The position numbers were made by a program, and so were the translations under genes. A stretch of DNA of 64,000 nucleotides from Candidatus Cloacimonadota bacterium (GTDB taxonomy: Bacteria; Cloacimonadota; Cloacimonadia; Cloacimonadales; Cloacimonadaceae). Of this stretch, positions 25,280 to 34,680 are shown piece by piece. The first letter of the stretch is position 1; each line of letters starts with the position of its first letter. The notes under the pieces are model-generated. The model worked only from the letters and a program-made list of their open reading frames with translations. It ran no database searches and was not told where the DNA came from. Where the stretch lies: NCBI GenBank assembly GCA_012728875.1, contig JAAYEF010000031.1, positions 62,001 through 126,000 on the forward strand. Direction: 5' to 3'.

Positions 25280-26809
25280 ATGCAAAAGATCATGATCGAC
25301 GGCAACAGCCTGACTTTGCAGCAGATTGAAGATATTGCCCTGAACGGGGCGCAGATCGAGCTGACCCCCCGGTGCATTGAAAAGGTGCAAAAATGCAGGG
25401 ACTATGTGGACAAGGTGATCCAGCGCGGAGACGTTGTTTATGGGCTCACCACCGGTTTTGGCAAGTTCAGCACGGTGACGGTTCCGCCCGAACACATTGC
25501 CGAACTGCAGCTTAACCTGATCCGCAGTCATGCCACAAACGTGGGTCCGCTTTTCAGCACAGCTCAGGTGAGGGCGATCATGCTTTTGCGCATCAATGTG
25601 CTTGCCAAAGGACATTCCGGAATCCGCTTGCAGACCCTGCAAACCCTGGTGGAAATGCTGAACCGTGGCGTTCATCCGCTGATTCCCATGCGCGGCTCGG
25701 TTGGCGCCAGTGGCGATCTTTCCCCGCTTTCACATCTGGCTTTGCCGCTTTTGGGTGAAGGCGAGGCGGAATATGCAGGAAAACACACCAGCGGGGCTGA
25801 AGCCATGCGGGAAGCGGGCTTGGAACCCATCAAGCTTGAAGCCAAGGAAGGCTTGGCGCTGAACAACGGCACCCAGGTGATGGCTGCTTTGGGGGTTTTG
25901 AGCCTTTTGGAAGCGCAAAGGCTTTGCCAGCAGGCGGATGTGGCGGCGGCTTGCAGCATCGACGCCCTCATGGGCACTCCGCAGGCTTTTGACCCTCTTG
26001 TTCATAATTTACGACCCCATCCCGGACAGAAAAAAAGCGCATCAAACCTGCGCAAGCTGCTGAAAAACAGTGACCTGCGGGAATCTCACGTCGATTGTGA
26101 CAATGTCCAGGACGCTTACAGCCTGCGTTGCACTCCGCAGGTTCATGGAGCCGTGAGGGATGCCCTGAAATATGCGCGTGGTGTGCTTGAGATTGAAATA
26201 AATTCCGCCACGGATAATCCGCTGATTTTTCCGGATGAAGAAATGGTGATTTCCGGCGGCAACTTCCATGGCGAACCGCTGGCTGTGGCTTTGGACAGCC
26301 TGGCAATCGCCGTTTCCGAACTGGCTTCCATTTCCGAACGCCGGGTGGAGCAAATGCTGAATCCCGCCCTCAGCCGCGGGCTCAGTCCTTTTTTGGCAAA
26401 ACGTCCCGGCATCGATTCCGGCTTCATGATTGTGCAGCTCACCGCCGCTGCCTTGATTTCCGAAAACAAGGTTTTGGCTCATCCCGCCAGCGTGGACAGC
26501 ATTCCCACCTCCGCAAACCAGGAGGACCATGTTTCCATGGGTTCGGTTTCTGCGAACAAGCTTTTGCAGGTGGTTCAAAACGTGAAAACGGTTTTGGCGA
26601 TCGAACTGATGATTGCCTGCCAGGCCTTGGACCAGCGTGGGATCCCCAGTTCTCCTGCTTTGGAGCGTGTGAAGGCTCTTTTGAGGAAAAGCGTCCCCCA
26701 TCTCGAGGAAGATAGAGTGATGTATCCGGATGTGGACGCAGCCACAGATCTGGTGGGTTCCAGCGGGATATTGGAAGAAATTCGCCAGGCGGGGATAGAT
26801 TTAGATTGA
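25280..26809 (+). CDS. hutH: Histidine ammonia-lyase
   Basis: 509 residues, normal length for HutH, with AGAGGAAA before the ATG. It removes ammonia from L-histidine to give urocanate, the first step of histidine catabolism. The electrophilic MIO group forms from Ala143-Ser144-Gly145 in GSVGASGDLSPLSH. Other family features are YGLTTGFGKF (catalytic Tyr53 region), QDAYSLRCTPQVHG, NSATDNPL and SANQEDHVSMG. It stands alone between a terminator and the acidic lipoprotein gene; hutI is 13 kb upstream and urocanase is not in the window. Confidence 0.97.
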   Translation: MQKIMIDGNSLTLQQIEDIALNGAQIELTPRCIEKVQKCRDYVDKVIQRGDVVYGLTTGFGKFSTVTVPPEHIAELQLNLIRSHATNVGPLFSTAQVRAIMLLRINVLAKGHSGIRLQTLQTLVEMLNRGVHPLIPMRGSVGASGDLSPLSHLALPLLGEGEAEYAGKHTSGAEAMREAGLEPIKLEAKEGLALNNGTQVMAALGVLSLLEAQRLCQQADVAAACSIDALMGTPQAFDPLVHNLRPHPGQKKSASNLRKLLKNSDLRESHVDCDNVQDAYSLRCTPQVHGAVRDALKYARGVLEIEINSATDNPLIFPDEEMVISGGNFHGEPLAVALDSLAIAVSELASISERRVEQMLNPALSRGLSPFLAKRPGIDSGFMIVQLTAAALISENKVLAHPASVDSIPTSANQEDHVSMGSVSANKLLQVVQNVKTVLAIELMIACQALDQRGIPSSPALERVKALLRKSVPHLEEDRVMYPDVDAATDLVGSSGILEEIRQAGIDLD

Positions 26810-26840
26810 CAGAATTTCCCCCGTGTGTGTGCCTGAAAAT

Positions 26841-29800
26841 ATGAGAAAGATTTTCGCACTTCTGGTGCTGGCCATGGCGCTGGCTTCCTGTTCGCAGGTG
26901 AATACGCTATACAATGCACGCAAATATTTCAAGGCGGCTCAGGCGCGTCCGCTCAATGCAAATGGACGTCCGAACAACCAGGCCGTTGAGGAATACACCA
27001 AAGCCATCCAAAAATGTGGCATCATCCTGAGCAACGAAAAACGGGACAGACGCACCGATGATGCGCTTTTCCTGATGGCAAGGGCGCTGTATTACAAGGG
27101 AAACAGCGCTTTTCAAGCCAAGGACCAGTTTGAATCCCTGCTCAAGGGCTTTGGGGACAGCCCCTTCGTGGGCGAATCGCACATCTATCTTGCCAAGGTG
27201 ATGCGCGAAATCAATCAGAAAGAACAGTCCTACAAGGTGATGCAGGAATTTGTGTTGGATTCCCAGCACAAAAAGCTGCACCCCAGAGCTTTGATGACTC
27301 TGGCGCAATTCAGCATCGCGGACAAGGACTATCTGCAGGCGCAGTTTTGGCTGCAAAAGATTTTGACGGAATATCCCAAGTCGGAGGAGTATCGCGAAGC
27401 CTTTTTCATCTTTGGGCAAAACTACTATATTGAAAAGGATTACGGGGCTTCGCTGGCGGAGTTCAACAAAATTTCCAAAGACCGGCGCATTCCTCAGCAG
27501 ATGAAGCTGGATGCGCGCTATTACATTGCCATGAACCAGTTTATGCTGGGTGAATATGAGCAGAGTAAAAAGACCTTGAAAAAGCTGCTGAAAGACGAGG
27601 TTCGCCCGGAAAAACAATCCCTGGCCAGGGTCTTGCAGGCACGGCTTTTCCTTGCCGAAGGCGAAGCGGACAAGGGTTTGGCAGAGATTGAGAGCATCGG
27701 CAAGACCTATCCCCGCACCCAGAGTTCCGCAGAAGCACAATATCATTTGGCTGAATACTATTTCTATGAGGCGCAGGACTTGGAAAAAGCGGGAACCGCC
27801 TATGGGCGCGTGCGCACGGAGTTTGCAAATTCGGAACTTGCCGAGCCGGGACAGCAGAGATCCACCGCGGTCAACCAGCTTAAAAACAAGGTGAAGCTCA
27901 ATCCAGAGAGCAACCTGCAGGCGTATGTGGACTACTGTATCAGCGGCGCCGAAAACTATTTCAACGTTTTTTCCCTGCCGGATTCGGCCTTGGTTTTATA
28001 TGACCGTTTGATTTCTTCCCGCGAGATCGCGGTGACGGTGCGGGACAGCGTGATGCTGGAATTTGATGCCAAGCAGGCGGTTGTGGATTCCCTTGAGCTT
28101 GCTTTGCAGGCTTTGCCAGAGCCCGAACCGGAGCCGGAACCCGCTGTGCAGGAGAGTCTTGAGACCTCTGAAGATTCTGATGATGAAGATGTCAACTTGG
28201 ATGAGCTTGAAGCTGAATCTGAACCTGAAGAGCATGAACTCGAGACGATAACAGACCTTGAGGGTGGTGCAGTTACTTTGGAAACTGAGCCCAAAGGAGA
28301 TGATACAAAAGCTTCCAAACCGAAGCCGGATGAGTTGGAATCGGGCTCCGAAGACGATGGATCTTTGGAAAGCGAGGAACCGCCGGGTCTGGATGAAGAA
28401 CCTGAAGAGCTCGACTCTGAAGTGAATCCAGATGTGGAGGATGAGGCAACTCCTTCTGAATCCGAAACTTCGGACACGGATCCTGATGAGGCTGATCCTG
28501 ATACAGAAGAACTTTTGGGGGATCAGGAAGAAAATGATCCTGAGCCTGTGCCTGTTTCAAATGAAGCTGATGAAAGCGATGCTGAAGATGTCGAGGAGCC
28601 GGAACAGGAAGAAGTTGAGCCGGAACCCAGCCTTGATGAGACAGAGCTTGACTCCGAACCCGAAATAGAGAAGGAAATTCCCCAGGACCAGGAAGAGCTG
28701 ACCGCGGAAACTGAAAGAATTGACATTCCAGCCGAGCCTTCTTTGCCGGACCTGCAGATCAAAGACTTGCCGGGGTTTGACCTGAACAAGCCTGAAAGTC
28801 CCGCATCCGACAGCCTCGATTTTGAGCTTCAGGATGAGGAATCGCAAAAGGAAGCAGAGGAAGAAAAACCCGTCATCGACGAAGAAGCCGAAGCCAGGCG
28901 CCAGATTGAGTCGCAAAGAAAGGAATTGCAGAGAAATCTGACCTCGGCGAAAAATGATCTCGACCGGGCGCAGAAGCGCCTTGATGCCCTGGATGCAGTT
29001 TTGCTGCGCTACGACAGGGAACTGGTGCCTTTGGCATTGTTTTCCAAAGCCACCATCCTTAATAAGATTGGCCCGGATCGGGAACAGATGGAAGCAATTT
29101 ATGCGGATATGCTGGAGGAATTTCCCAGCAATAAATACACCAACGCCTTGGAAGATATGCTGGCAGGCGAGCCTGTGCGCTTGATCGACCCCGAGGAGGA
29201 AGCCCAGGAAATCCTTATGGAGGAAGCACTTGGCTTGGCAGATAGCGACCCTGCTGCCATGATCTCGCGCTTGGAGGAACTGGCTGCTTCGGAATATCCG
29301 CCGATCAGCCTGAAGGCAACTTTCCGTCTGGCTTGGTATTACAGTTTTGAACTTCCGGATACCACCGCCGCCAAACCCTATCTTTCCAAAGTTTTGGAAA
29401 TGGACCGCACCGGCGAATATGGCAGCCTCACAGCCAGGTTTTTTGACGGCACCAAGTTTAAGTTTCCCAAGGACGAACCCGCGGATTCTTTGGCTCAAAG
29501 CGACAGTTTGGCAACTGATATTGAAAAGCCGGATCAGGATGAAGCACAGGATCTTGCCGAGCCGGAAATGGATTCTGAAAAGGATGATGAGGCTCCGGAT
29601 GCCCAGGCAGTCGATTTGGACGGTGAGCAGAATGAAGAGCCTCCTCCGCAGTGGCCTGAAGAAGTGAGCGAAGCTGAACTGCCGCAGGAGGATGTGAGCC
29701 TGGTATCGGAAAGTGACGGAGAGCCTCCTCCAGAGCAGGAGACGGAATCATCTGAAAATCCGGAAATAAAAACCCCGGATGAAGACAGCCCCGAAGCTGC

Positions 29801-29939
29801 TGATCCTCAGGAGCTTACGGAGCCGGAAACTGAAACCCAAACCGAGCTTGAGGAAGAGATCGAGGAAGTTCCCGAGGACGTCGAGCCTGAAAACGAAGGC
29901 GAAGACCAGATAGATCAAGAGGATGGCCAAGCTGAGTGA
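26841..29939 (+). CDS. TPR lipoprotein with long acidic low-complexity segments
   Basis: 1,032 residues from the ATG at 26841; this start gives a lipoprotein signal (MRKIFALLVLAMALASC) with Cys18 as the lipidated residue, although the ribosome site is weak. Residues 20-420 are TPR-like repeats similar to outer-membrane assembly (BamD/YfgC-like) or gliding-type TPR proteins (DDALFLMARALYYKGNSAFQ). Residues about 425-673 are almost only Glu, Asp, Pro, Ser and Leu (begins EPEPEPEP). A coiled coil and more TPR follow (about 674-876; QIESQRKELQRNLTSAKNDL, EEFPSNKYTNALEDML), then a second acidic tail (877-1032). The last 17 bases overlap the next gene. Probably a periplasmic scaffold; specific partners unknown. 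Confidence 0.82.
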   Translation: MRKIFALLVLAMALASCSQVNTLYNARKYFKAAQARPLNANGRPNNQAVEEYTKAIQKCGIILSNEKRDRRTDDALFLMARALYYKGNSAFQAKDQFESLLKGFGDSPFVGESHIYLAKVMREINQKEQSYKVMQEFVLDSQHKKLHPRALMTLAQFSIADKDYLQAQFWLQKILTEYPKSEEYREAFFIFGQNYYIEKDYGASLAEFNKISKDRRIPQQMKLDARYYIAMNQFMLGEYEQSKKTLKKLLKDEVRPEKQSLARVLQARLFLAEGEADKGLAEIESIGKTYPRTQSSAEAQYHLAEYYFYEAQDLEKAGTAYGRVRTEFANSELAEPGQQRSTAVNQLKNKVKLNPESNLQAYVDYCISGAENYFNVFSLPDSALVLYDRLISSREIAVTVRDSVMLEFDAKQAVVDSLELALQALPEPEPEPEPAVQESLETSEDSDDEDVNLDELEAESEPEEHELETITDLEGGAVTLETEPKGDDTKASKPKPDELESGSEDDGSLESEEPPGLDEEPEELDSEVNPDVEDEATPSESETSDTDPDEADPDTEELLGDQEENDPEPVPVSNEADESDAEDVEEPEQEEVEPEPSLDETELDSEPEIEKEIPQDQEELTAETERIDIPAEPSLPDLQIKDLPGFDLNKPESPASDSLDFELQDEESQKEAEEEKPVIDEEAEARRQIESQRKELQRNLTSAKNDLDRAQKRLDALDAVLLRYDRELVPLALFSKATILNKIGPDREQMEAIYADMLEEFPSNKYTNALEDMLAGEPVRLIDPEEEAQEILMEEALGLADSDPAAMISRLEELAASEYPPISLKATFRLAWYYSFELPDTTAAKPYLSKVLEMDRTGEYGSLTARFFDGTKFKFPKDEPADSLAQSDSLATDIEKPDQDEAQDLAEPEMDSEKDDEAPDAQAVDLDGEQNEEPPPQWPEEVSEAELPQEDVSLVSESDGEPPPEQETESSENPEIKTPDEDSPEAADPQELTEPETETQTELEEEIEEVPEDVEPENEGEDQIDQEDGQAE

Positions 29940-30576
29940 GGGAAAGACTTCAGTGCTCAGCGGACAAAACCTTTGGCTGAGGCTGCTGATTTTGGTGATG
30001 GCGCTTTTCTCTGCGCTGGACGCTTCCTGGCGGCAGATCATCCTCCTCATGCTGCTTTATTTAATCTTTATGCTGCTTGAACTTGACCTGTACCCCAAGC
30101 TGTGGAGGGGTTTGCGCTTTTCCCTGCCTTTTCTGGCAGCCTACTGGGTTTTTGGCACCCTTTTTGGCAGAGCTTTCCCCGATCTCGTGTTGTTTTCGCT
30201 CAAACTGATCTTTTTGATCGAAACCAGCGTCTGGTGTTTTGCAAACCTCTATATCAAGGATATTTTGCGCGACACCCGGGGTTTACAAAAGCGCAAATGG
30301 GGGAAGAAATTACTCCGTTTTGCCTTGGCAACGGGCTTGTATATCCGGGCTTATTTCAAAATGTTTGAGCGTGACAAGATCAAGGGACACAACAGCATAG
30401 GAGCGGTTTTGGACAGCATGGTGGGCGTGGGCACCCGGGTTTATCAATCCTCTGGGATCATTGAAGCGCAGCTTGAGCATATTTTAAAAACGCCTTTGGA
30501 ACAAAGGGTCAATACCCTGCCCAACCTTCTTGGCATGAGCCTTTTGGCTGTGATGGTGCTGATCAGCGCGGTTTGA
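29923..30576 (+). CDS. Hydrophobic membrane protein of unknown function
   Basis: 217 residues with about four or five membrane segments: LWLRLLILVMALFSAL, IILLMLLYLIFMLLEL, SLPFLAAYWVFGTLF, LVLFSLKLIFLIETSVWCF and a C-terminal LGMSLLAVMVLISAV. A cytoplasmic-looking basic loop (RGLQKRKWGKKLLRF) lies in the middle. The general layout recalls small EcfT/CbiQ-like transmembrane proteins, but the Ala-Arg-Gly coupling motif is not evident, so I make no family call. It overlaps the acidic lipoprotein gene by 17 bases, implying co-translation, and truA starts 5 bases after it. Confidence 0.7.
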   Translation: MAKLSEGKTSVLSGQNLWLRLLILVMALFSALDASWRQIILLMLLYLIFMLLELDLYPKLWRGLRFSLPFLAAYWVFGTLFGRAFPDLVLFSLKLIFLIETSVWCFANLYIKDILRDTRGLQKRKWGKKLLRFALATGLYIRAYFKMFERDKIKGHNSIGAVLDSMVGVGTRVYQSSGIIEAQLEHILKTPLEQRVNTLPNLLGMSLLAVMVLISAV

Positions 30577-30580
30577 AGCT

Positions 30581-31372
30581 ATGGCACGCTATTTGATGCG
30601 GATGATGTTCGACGGCACGGATTTCCGGGGCTGGCAGACGCAGTGTGCCGGACGCAGCGTGCAGGGAGATTTGATTTCCGCTTTTCACCGCATGGGAATC
30701 AGGCATCCAAATGTGACCGGAGCTGGCAGAACCGATGCCGGAGTGCATGCCCTGGCACATTTTGCCCATTTTGACTACCGTGGCAGGATGAGGCCTGAGC
30801 AGTTGATTTTGTCTTTGAACAACAAATTTCATGGAGATCTGCAGGTTACAGGCATCTGGTCTGTGCCCGAAGATTTTCATGCGCGCTACAAGGCTTTTCA
30901 GCGTGACTACACGTATCTTTTGGCTCGGGAAAAAACACCGCTCAACAGGCTGCACACCGGTTTCATGCTTCGCAGCAGGATCAGCCCGGAAGGTCTGTCC
31001 CGTTTGGGCGAAAAACTGCTGGGCAGTCACGATTTCAGTTCCTTGAGCCGGGATAATCCCCTGGTGCCAAATCACATCTGCAATATCAAGAGGCTGGAGA
31101 TCTCCGAAACCCAGGGCATCATCCGCTTCGACATCAGCGCCGACCGCTTTTTGCACCACATGGTGCGCCGCATCGTGGGAACCTTGGTGAACCTGGAGCA
31201 TTCCGGCCTGGACGGCGAAGATTTGGAAAAGATCCTGGCAGAAAAAAATCCGCGTCAAAAGCTGGTGACAACCGCCCCGGCTTCAGGTTTATACATCACC
31301 GGGGTGCACTACCCGGATTTGCAGCTTGACAGCGATGCCATCGGCCAGAAAATGTTTTTCTTTATGAGGTGA
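30581..31372 (+). CDS. truA: tRNA pseudouridine(38-40) synthase
   Basis: 263 residues, typical for TruA. It isomerises uridines 38-40 in the anticodon arm of tRNAs. The catalytic Asp lies in VTGAGRTDAGVHALAH; other family motifs are YDGTDFRGWQ-like FDGTDFRGWQTQ, FHARYKAFQRDYTY, HDFSSLSR and FLHHMVRRIVGTLV. It follows the small membrane protein by 5 bases and precedes hisS by 2 bases, forming a translation-related pair. Confidence 0.97.
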   Translation: MARYLMRMMFDGTDFRGWQTQCAGRSVQGDLISAFHRMGIRHPNVTGAGRTDAGVHALAHFAHFDYRGRMRPEQLILSLNNKFHGDLQVTGIWSVPEDFHARYKAFQRDYTYLLAREKTPLNRLHTGFMLRSRISPEGLSRLGEKLLGSHDFSSLSRDNPLVPNHICNIKRLEISETQGIIRFDISADRFLHHMVRRIVGTLVNLEHSGLDGEDLEKILAEKNPRQKLVTTAPASGLYITGVHYPDLQLDSDAIGQKMFFFMR

Positions 31373-31374
31373 AA

Positions 31375-32637
31375 ATGCGATATAAGATTCCCCGCGGGAC
31401 CTATGACATCCTGCCCCAACAAAGCTACAAATGGCAAAAGCTGTTCGCAGATTTTCGAAAGCTTGCCGCCGCTTATGGCTATGCCGAGATTAGCACGCCC
31501 ATGTTTGAACAGGCTGGACTTTTTGAACGCAGTTCCGGCGAAAGTTCAGACGTGGTGAAAAAAGAGATGTACCGCTTTACAGACCAAAAAGGGCGTGTTT
31601 TTGCCCTCAGACCGGAAGGAACCGCCCCCGTGGCGCGTGCCTACGTGGAAAACCGCATGGATATTGGTGCCGCAGTGAAAAAGCTTTACTACATCGGGCC
31701 CATGTTTCGCTATGATCGTCCGCAGGCTGGACGCTACCGCCAGTTTCAACAGTATGGCATTGAACTGATCGGCAGCGACAATCCCTTTTACGACGCCGAA
31801 GTGATTTCCATCCTCTGGTTCTTCCTGAGCGGTTTGGGGCTGAAGAATCTGAGGCTTGAGATCAACAGCGTTGGCTGTCCGAACTGTTCCCAAGCCTACG
31901 ACAAGGCGCTACAGGAATATTTTAGACCGCATTTTTCGGACTTATGTCCGGATTGCCAGGTGAGAATCGAGCAAAACCCGCGCCGGCTTCTGGATTGCAA
32001 AGTGCCAAGCTGCAAAGAGATCGCCAGTGGGGCGCCAGTGCAACTGGACTATCTGGATGAAGACTGCCGCATCCAGTTTGCCGCGGTGCAAAAGCATCTG
32101 GAACTGATGGAAATCCCTTTCACGATCAATCCGCGCATCGTTCGCGGTTTGGATTATTACACCCACACCGCCTTTGAGGTGGTTGGCGGAAGCCTTGGCG
32201 CCCAAAACTCCCTTGCCGGTGGGGGTCGTTACAACGGCCTTCTGGAGCAAATCGGAGGCAAAAGCACCCCTGCCATCGGTTTTGCCGGCGGTTTTGAAAG
32301 GCTGCTTTTGGCTTTGGAGGAAGAAGGCATCAGCCTGGGTGATGTTCCTGCACCGGATGCTTTTGCCATCCTGATTGGCGAAGCAGCTCGGGATGCATTT
32401 ACGCCATATCTGAACGCTCTGCGCCTCAAGGGGATTTTCGTGGAATTTGACCCCGATAAAAGCTCCTTCAAGGCACAGCTCAAGGCTGCCGACAATCGCC
32501 AGGCGCGCTTTGCCTTGATTTTCGGTGAAGACGAATTGGCTGCCAACAGCGTCACCCTGAGAGACTTGCAGAGCGGTGAACAGAAAAACTATTCATTGGA
32601 AAACTTGGATTTGTTGGCGGAGGCCATCCGCGGCTAA
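31375..32637 (+). CDS. hisS: Histidyl-tRNA synthetase
   Basis: 420 residues from the ATG at 31375; GAGGTG spans the end of truA and serves as ribosome site, and the sequence MRYKIPRGTYDILP fits the family start better than an upstream GTG. Class II motifs: YRFTDQKGR (motif 1-2 region), LRPEGTAPVARAYVEN, GPMFRYDRPQAGRYRQFQQ, the histidine-specific GLDYYTHTAFEV and GGRYNGLLEQIGGK, and motif 3 AIGFAGGFERLLLAL. A C-terminal anticodon-binding domain ends the protein. It charges tRNA-His with histidine. A strong hairpin follows. Confidence 0.97.
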   Translation: MRYKIPRGTYDILPQQSYKWQKLFADFRKLAAAYGYAEISTPMFEQAGLFERSSGESSDVVKKEMYRFTDQKGRVFALRPEGTAPVARAYVENRMDIGAAVKKLYYIGPMFRYDRPQAGRYRQFQQYGIELIGSDNPFYDAEVISILWFFLSGLGLKNLRLEINSVGCPNCSQAYDKALQEYFRPHFSDLCPDCQVRIEQNPRRLLDCKVPSCKEIASGAPVQLDYLDEDCRIQFAAVQKHLELMEIPFTINPRIVRGLDYYTHTAFEVVGGSLGAQNSLAGGGRYNGLLEQIGGKSTPAIGFAGGFERLLLALEEEGISLGDVPAPDAFAILIGEAARDAFTPYLNALRLKGIFVEFDPDKSSFKAQLKAADNRQARFALIFGEDELAANSVTLRDLQSGEQKNYSLENLDLLAEAIRG

Positions 32638-32667
32638 AAATCTGGATTAATACAAAAAGCAATAATA

Positions 32668-32697
32668 AACGGGGATCCACATTTTGGGATCCCCGTT
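32668..32697. terminator. Perfect 11-bp hairpin between convergent hisS and phosphohexomutase
   Basis: AACGGGGATCC (32668-32678) is the exact reverse complement of 32687-32697, with an 8-base loop. It lies between two convergent genes. A T-rich run follows on the minus strand (complement of the A-rich 32640-32667), so it may end both transcripts, more convincingly the minus-strand one. Confidence 0.75.
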
Positions 32698-32720
32698 CTC
32701 ATATCAGGTAGATTCTGTAT

Positions 32721-34073
32721 TTACAGATATTTGTTGATCTTGCCTTCCACCAGTTCGCGGATTTCGTTCATGCGCGTTTCCGATTCCGCTTCAAAGCGGG
32801 TCACCAGAACCGGGGTGGTGTTTGAGGCGCGCACCAATCCCCAGCCATCGGCAAAGGTGATGCGGGCGCCGTCGATGTCGTTGACGTCATAGCCTTCCGC
32901 TTTGAATTCATCGCAAACCTTTGCCACAATCTCGAATTTGCGAGCATCGGGACAGGGGATGTGCAGTTCCGGAGTGTTGAACATCTTGGGCTGGTCTGCC
33001 AGGAAGCTGCTCACCGGGTTTGTGGTGTGGGAAACAATCTCAATCATGCGGCAGCTGGCATAGATGGCGTCGTCAAAGCCCAGATAGCGGTCTCCCAAAA
33101 ACACGTGACCGCTCATCTCGCCGGCAAATTCCACCCCGATTTCCTTCATCTTCATCTTGATGTTGGCATGTCCGGTTTTATACATCATGGGCACGCCGCC
33201 ATGTTTTTTAATGTCGTCAAAGAGGTTTTTGGAGCATTTCACGTCGGCGATGACGGTTTTTCCGGGTTTGTTTTTCAGATAATCACGTGCCAAAATGTTC
33301 AGGATCTGATCGCCAAAAAGCATTTTGCCTTTTTCATCCACAACCCCGATGCGGTCTGCATCTCCATCCAAGCCAACGCCGATTTCATATTCCGCCGCCA
33401 CCACAGCACGGGAAAGGTCCACCATGTTTTTTTCCACGGTGGGGTCGGGGTGGTGGTTTGGGAAGGTTCCGTCCGGATCGCAATACATTTCAATCAGTTC
33501 GCAACCCAGGCGGTCAAGGATTTCCGGCAAATAGGGTCCGCCCATACCGTTGCCTCCGTCGATGGCAACCTTCACAGGCCGGTCCAGCTTGATGTTTGTG
33601 CTTATATAGTTGATATAGTCTTCATCCATGGAGGTTTCGCGGAGATACTGGCCGTTGCCGGTGGCAAATTTTTCCGCTTGGATGATGCCCAGCAGCTTTT
33701 GCAATTCCTCGGCATACACGGAACCCAGACCCAGATTCAGCTTGCAGCCGTTGTATTGGGAGGGGTTGTGGCTGGCGGTGATCATGGCTCCGCCATCGGT
33801 TTTCAGCTTCCAGATGGCATAGTAGAGCACGGGAGTGGCTGCGATGCCGATGTCAATGATGTCGCAGCCGGTTTCCAGCGCTCCTTTGGTGAAGGCATCC
33901 ATAAATTTCGGCGTGGTGAGCCGCGCGTCGCCACCCAAGGCGATACTTTTTAAGCCGCGTTCACGCAGATAGCTGCCAAAGCCTTTGCCGATCAGGTAAT
34001 AGCTTTCTTCGTTCAGCTCTTCGTCCACGATGCCGCGGATGTCATATTGACGAAATACTTGGGGTTTAATCAT
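32721..34073 (-). CDS. Phosphomannomutase/phosphoglucomutase
   Basis: 450 residues from the ATG at 34073, preceded by AGAGGAAA. The alpha-D-phosphohexomutase motifs are present: the phosphoserine loop MITASHNPSQYNG, the metal loop GLDGDADRIGVVD, the sugar loop GEMSGHVFLGD and a C-terminal phosphate-binding loop (VRASNTTPVLVTRFEA). It interconverts hexose 1- and 6-phosphates; AlgC/ManB-type enzymes of this length take glucose and mannose, which would feed the glycan genes at 57-61 kb (inference). It is the last gene of the minus-strand set DUF1232 - rdgB - mutase, 10 bases after rdgB. Confidence 0.94.
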   Translation of the reverse strand: MIKPQVFRQYDIRGIVDEELNEESYYLIGKGFGSYLRERGLKSIALGGDARLTTPKFMDAFTKGALETGCDIIDIGIAATPVLYYAIWKLKTDGGAMITASHNPSQYNGCKLNLGLGSVYAEELQKLLGIIQAEKFATGNGQYLRETSMDEDYINYISTNIKLDRPVKVAIDGGNGMGGPYLPEILDRLGCELIEMYCDPDGTFPNHHPDPTVEKNMVDLSRAVVAAEYEIGVGLDGDADRIGVVDEKGKMLFGDQILNILARDYLKNKPGKTVIADVKCSKNLFDDIKKHGGVPMMYKTGHANIKMKMKEIGVEFAGEMSGHVFLGDRYLGFDDAIYASCRMIEIVSHTTNPVSSFLADQPKMFNTPELHIPCPDARKFEIVAKVCDEFKAEGYDVNDIDGARITFADGWGLVRASNTTPVLVTRFEAESETRMNEIRELVEGKINKYL

Positions 34074-34083
34074 TTTTTCCTCT

Positions 34084-34680
34084 TTATTCAATCTCAATTA
34101 TTTCTTTCAAAGTGGGCAGAATTGCCTGCAGTGCCCTTGCCCGGTGGGAAAGCGAATTCTTTTCGGCATCGCTCATCTGGGCATAGCTGCGTCCGCCGGG
34201 GTCAGGCTCGAAAATATTGTCGTAGCCAAAGCCGTTTTCCCCTTTTTCCTCGTGGGACATCACTCCGGAAACGATGCCTTCCGAAATTGCCACCACTCCG
34301 TCCGGAGCAGCCAAAACAGCACAGGTTTTAAAATGGGCACGGCGGTTGCTTTCCCCCAAAAGCAGACGTAACGCCTTATCCCGGTTGTCCTTATAGCTGC
34401 AGTGCTCCCCGGCAAAACGGGCGGAGTGAACTCCCGGCTGCCCATCCAGGGCTTCGATGAAAAGCCCCGTATCGTCCGCCAAACTCAGCAACCCCGTTCC
34501 GCGAGCCGCTTCCAGGGCTTTCTTGGCGGCGTTTTCGCGAATTCCGGGCTGGTCCTCATCGGTGGGCGGCAGTTCAGGAAAGTCCAGCAGTGAAAAGAGT
34601 TCCACTTCCAGGCCATGCAAAAGCTCGCGCAGTTCCAGCAGCTTGTCCGGATTTCTGGAGGCAATGAGCAGCTTTTTCAT
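34084..34680 (-). CDS. rdgB: XTP/dITP diphosphatase (HAM1/RdgB)
   Basis: 198 residues from the ATG at 34680, which overlaps the upstream TGA as ATGA. House-cleaning pyrophosphatase that hydrolyses dITP, XTP and related deaminated purine nucleotides. Family features: LLIASRNPDKLLELRELL, ADDTGLFIEALDGQPGVHSARFAG, SEGIVSGVM, GENGFGYDNIFEP and SHRARAL. It is embedded between a DUF1232 gene and the phosphohexomutase. Confidence 0.95.
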   Translation of the reverse strand: MKKLLIASRNPDKLLELRELLHGLEVELFSLLDFPELPPTDEDQPGIRENAAKKALEAARGTGLLSLADDTGLFIEALDGQPGVHSARFAGEHCSYKDNRDKALRLLLGESNRRAHFKTCAVLAAPDGVVAISEGIVSGVMSHEEKGENGFGYDNIFEPDPGGRSYAQMSDAEKNSLSHRARALQAILPTLKEIIEIE

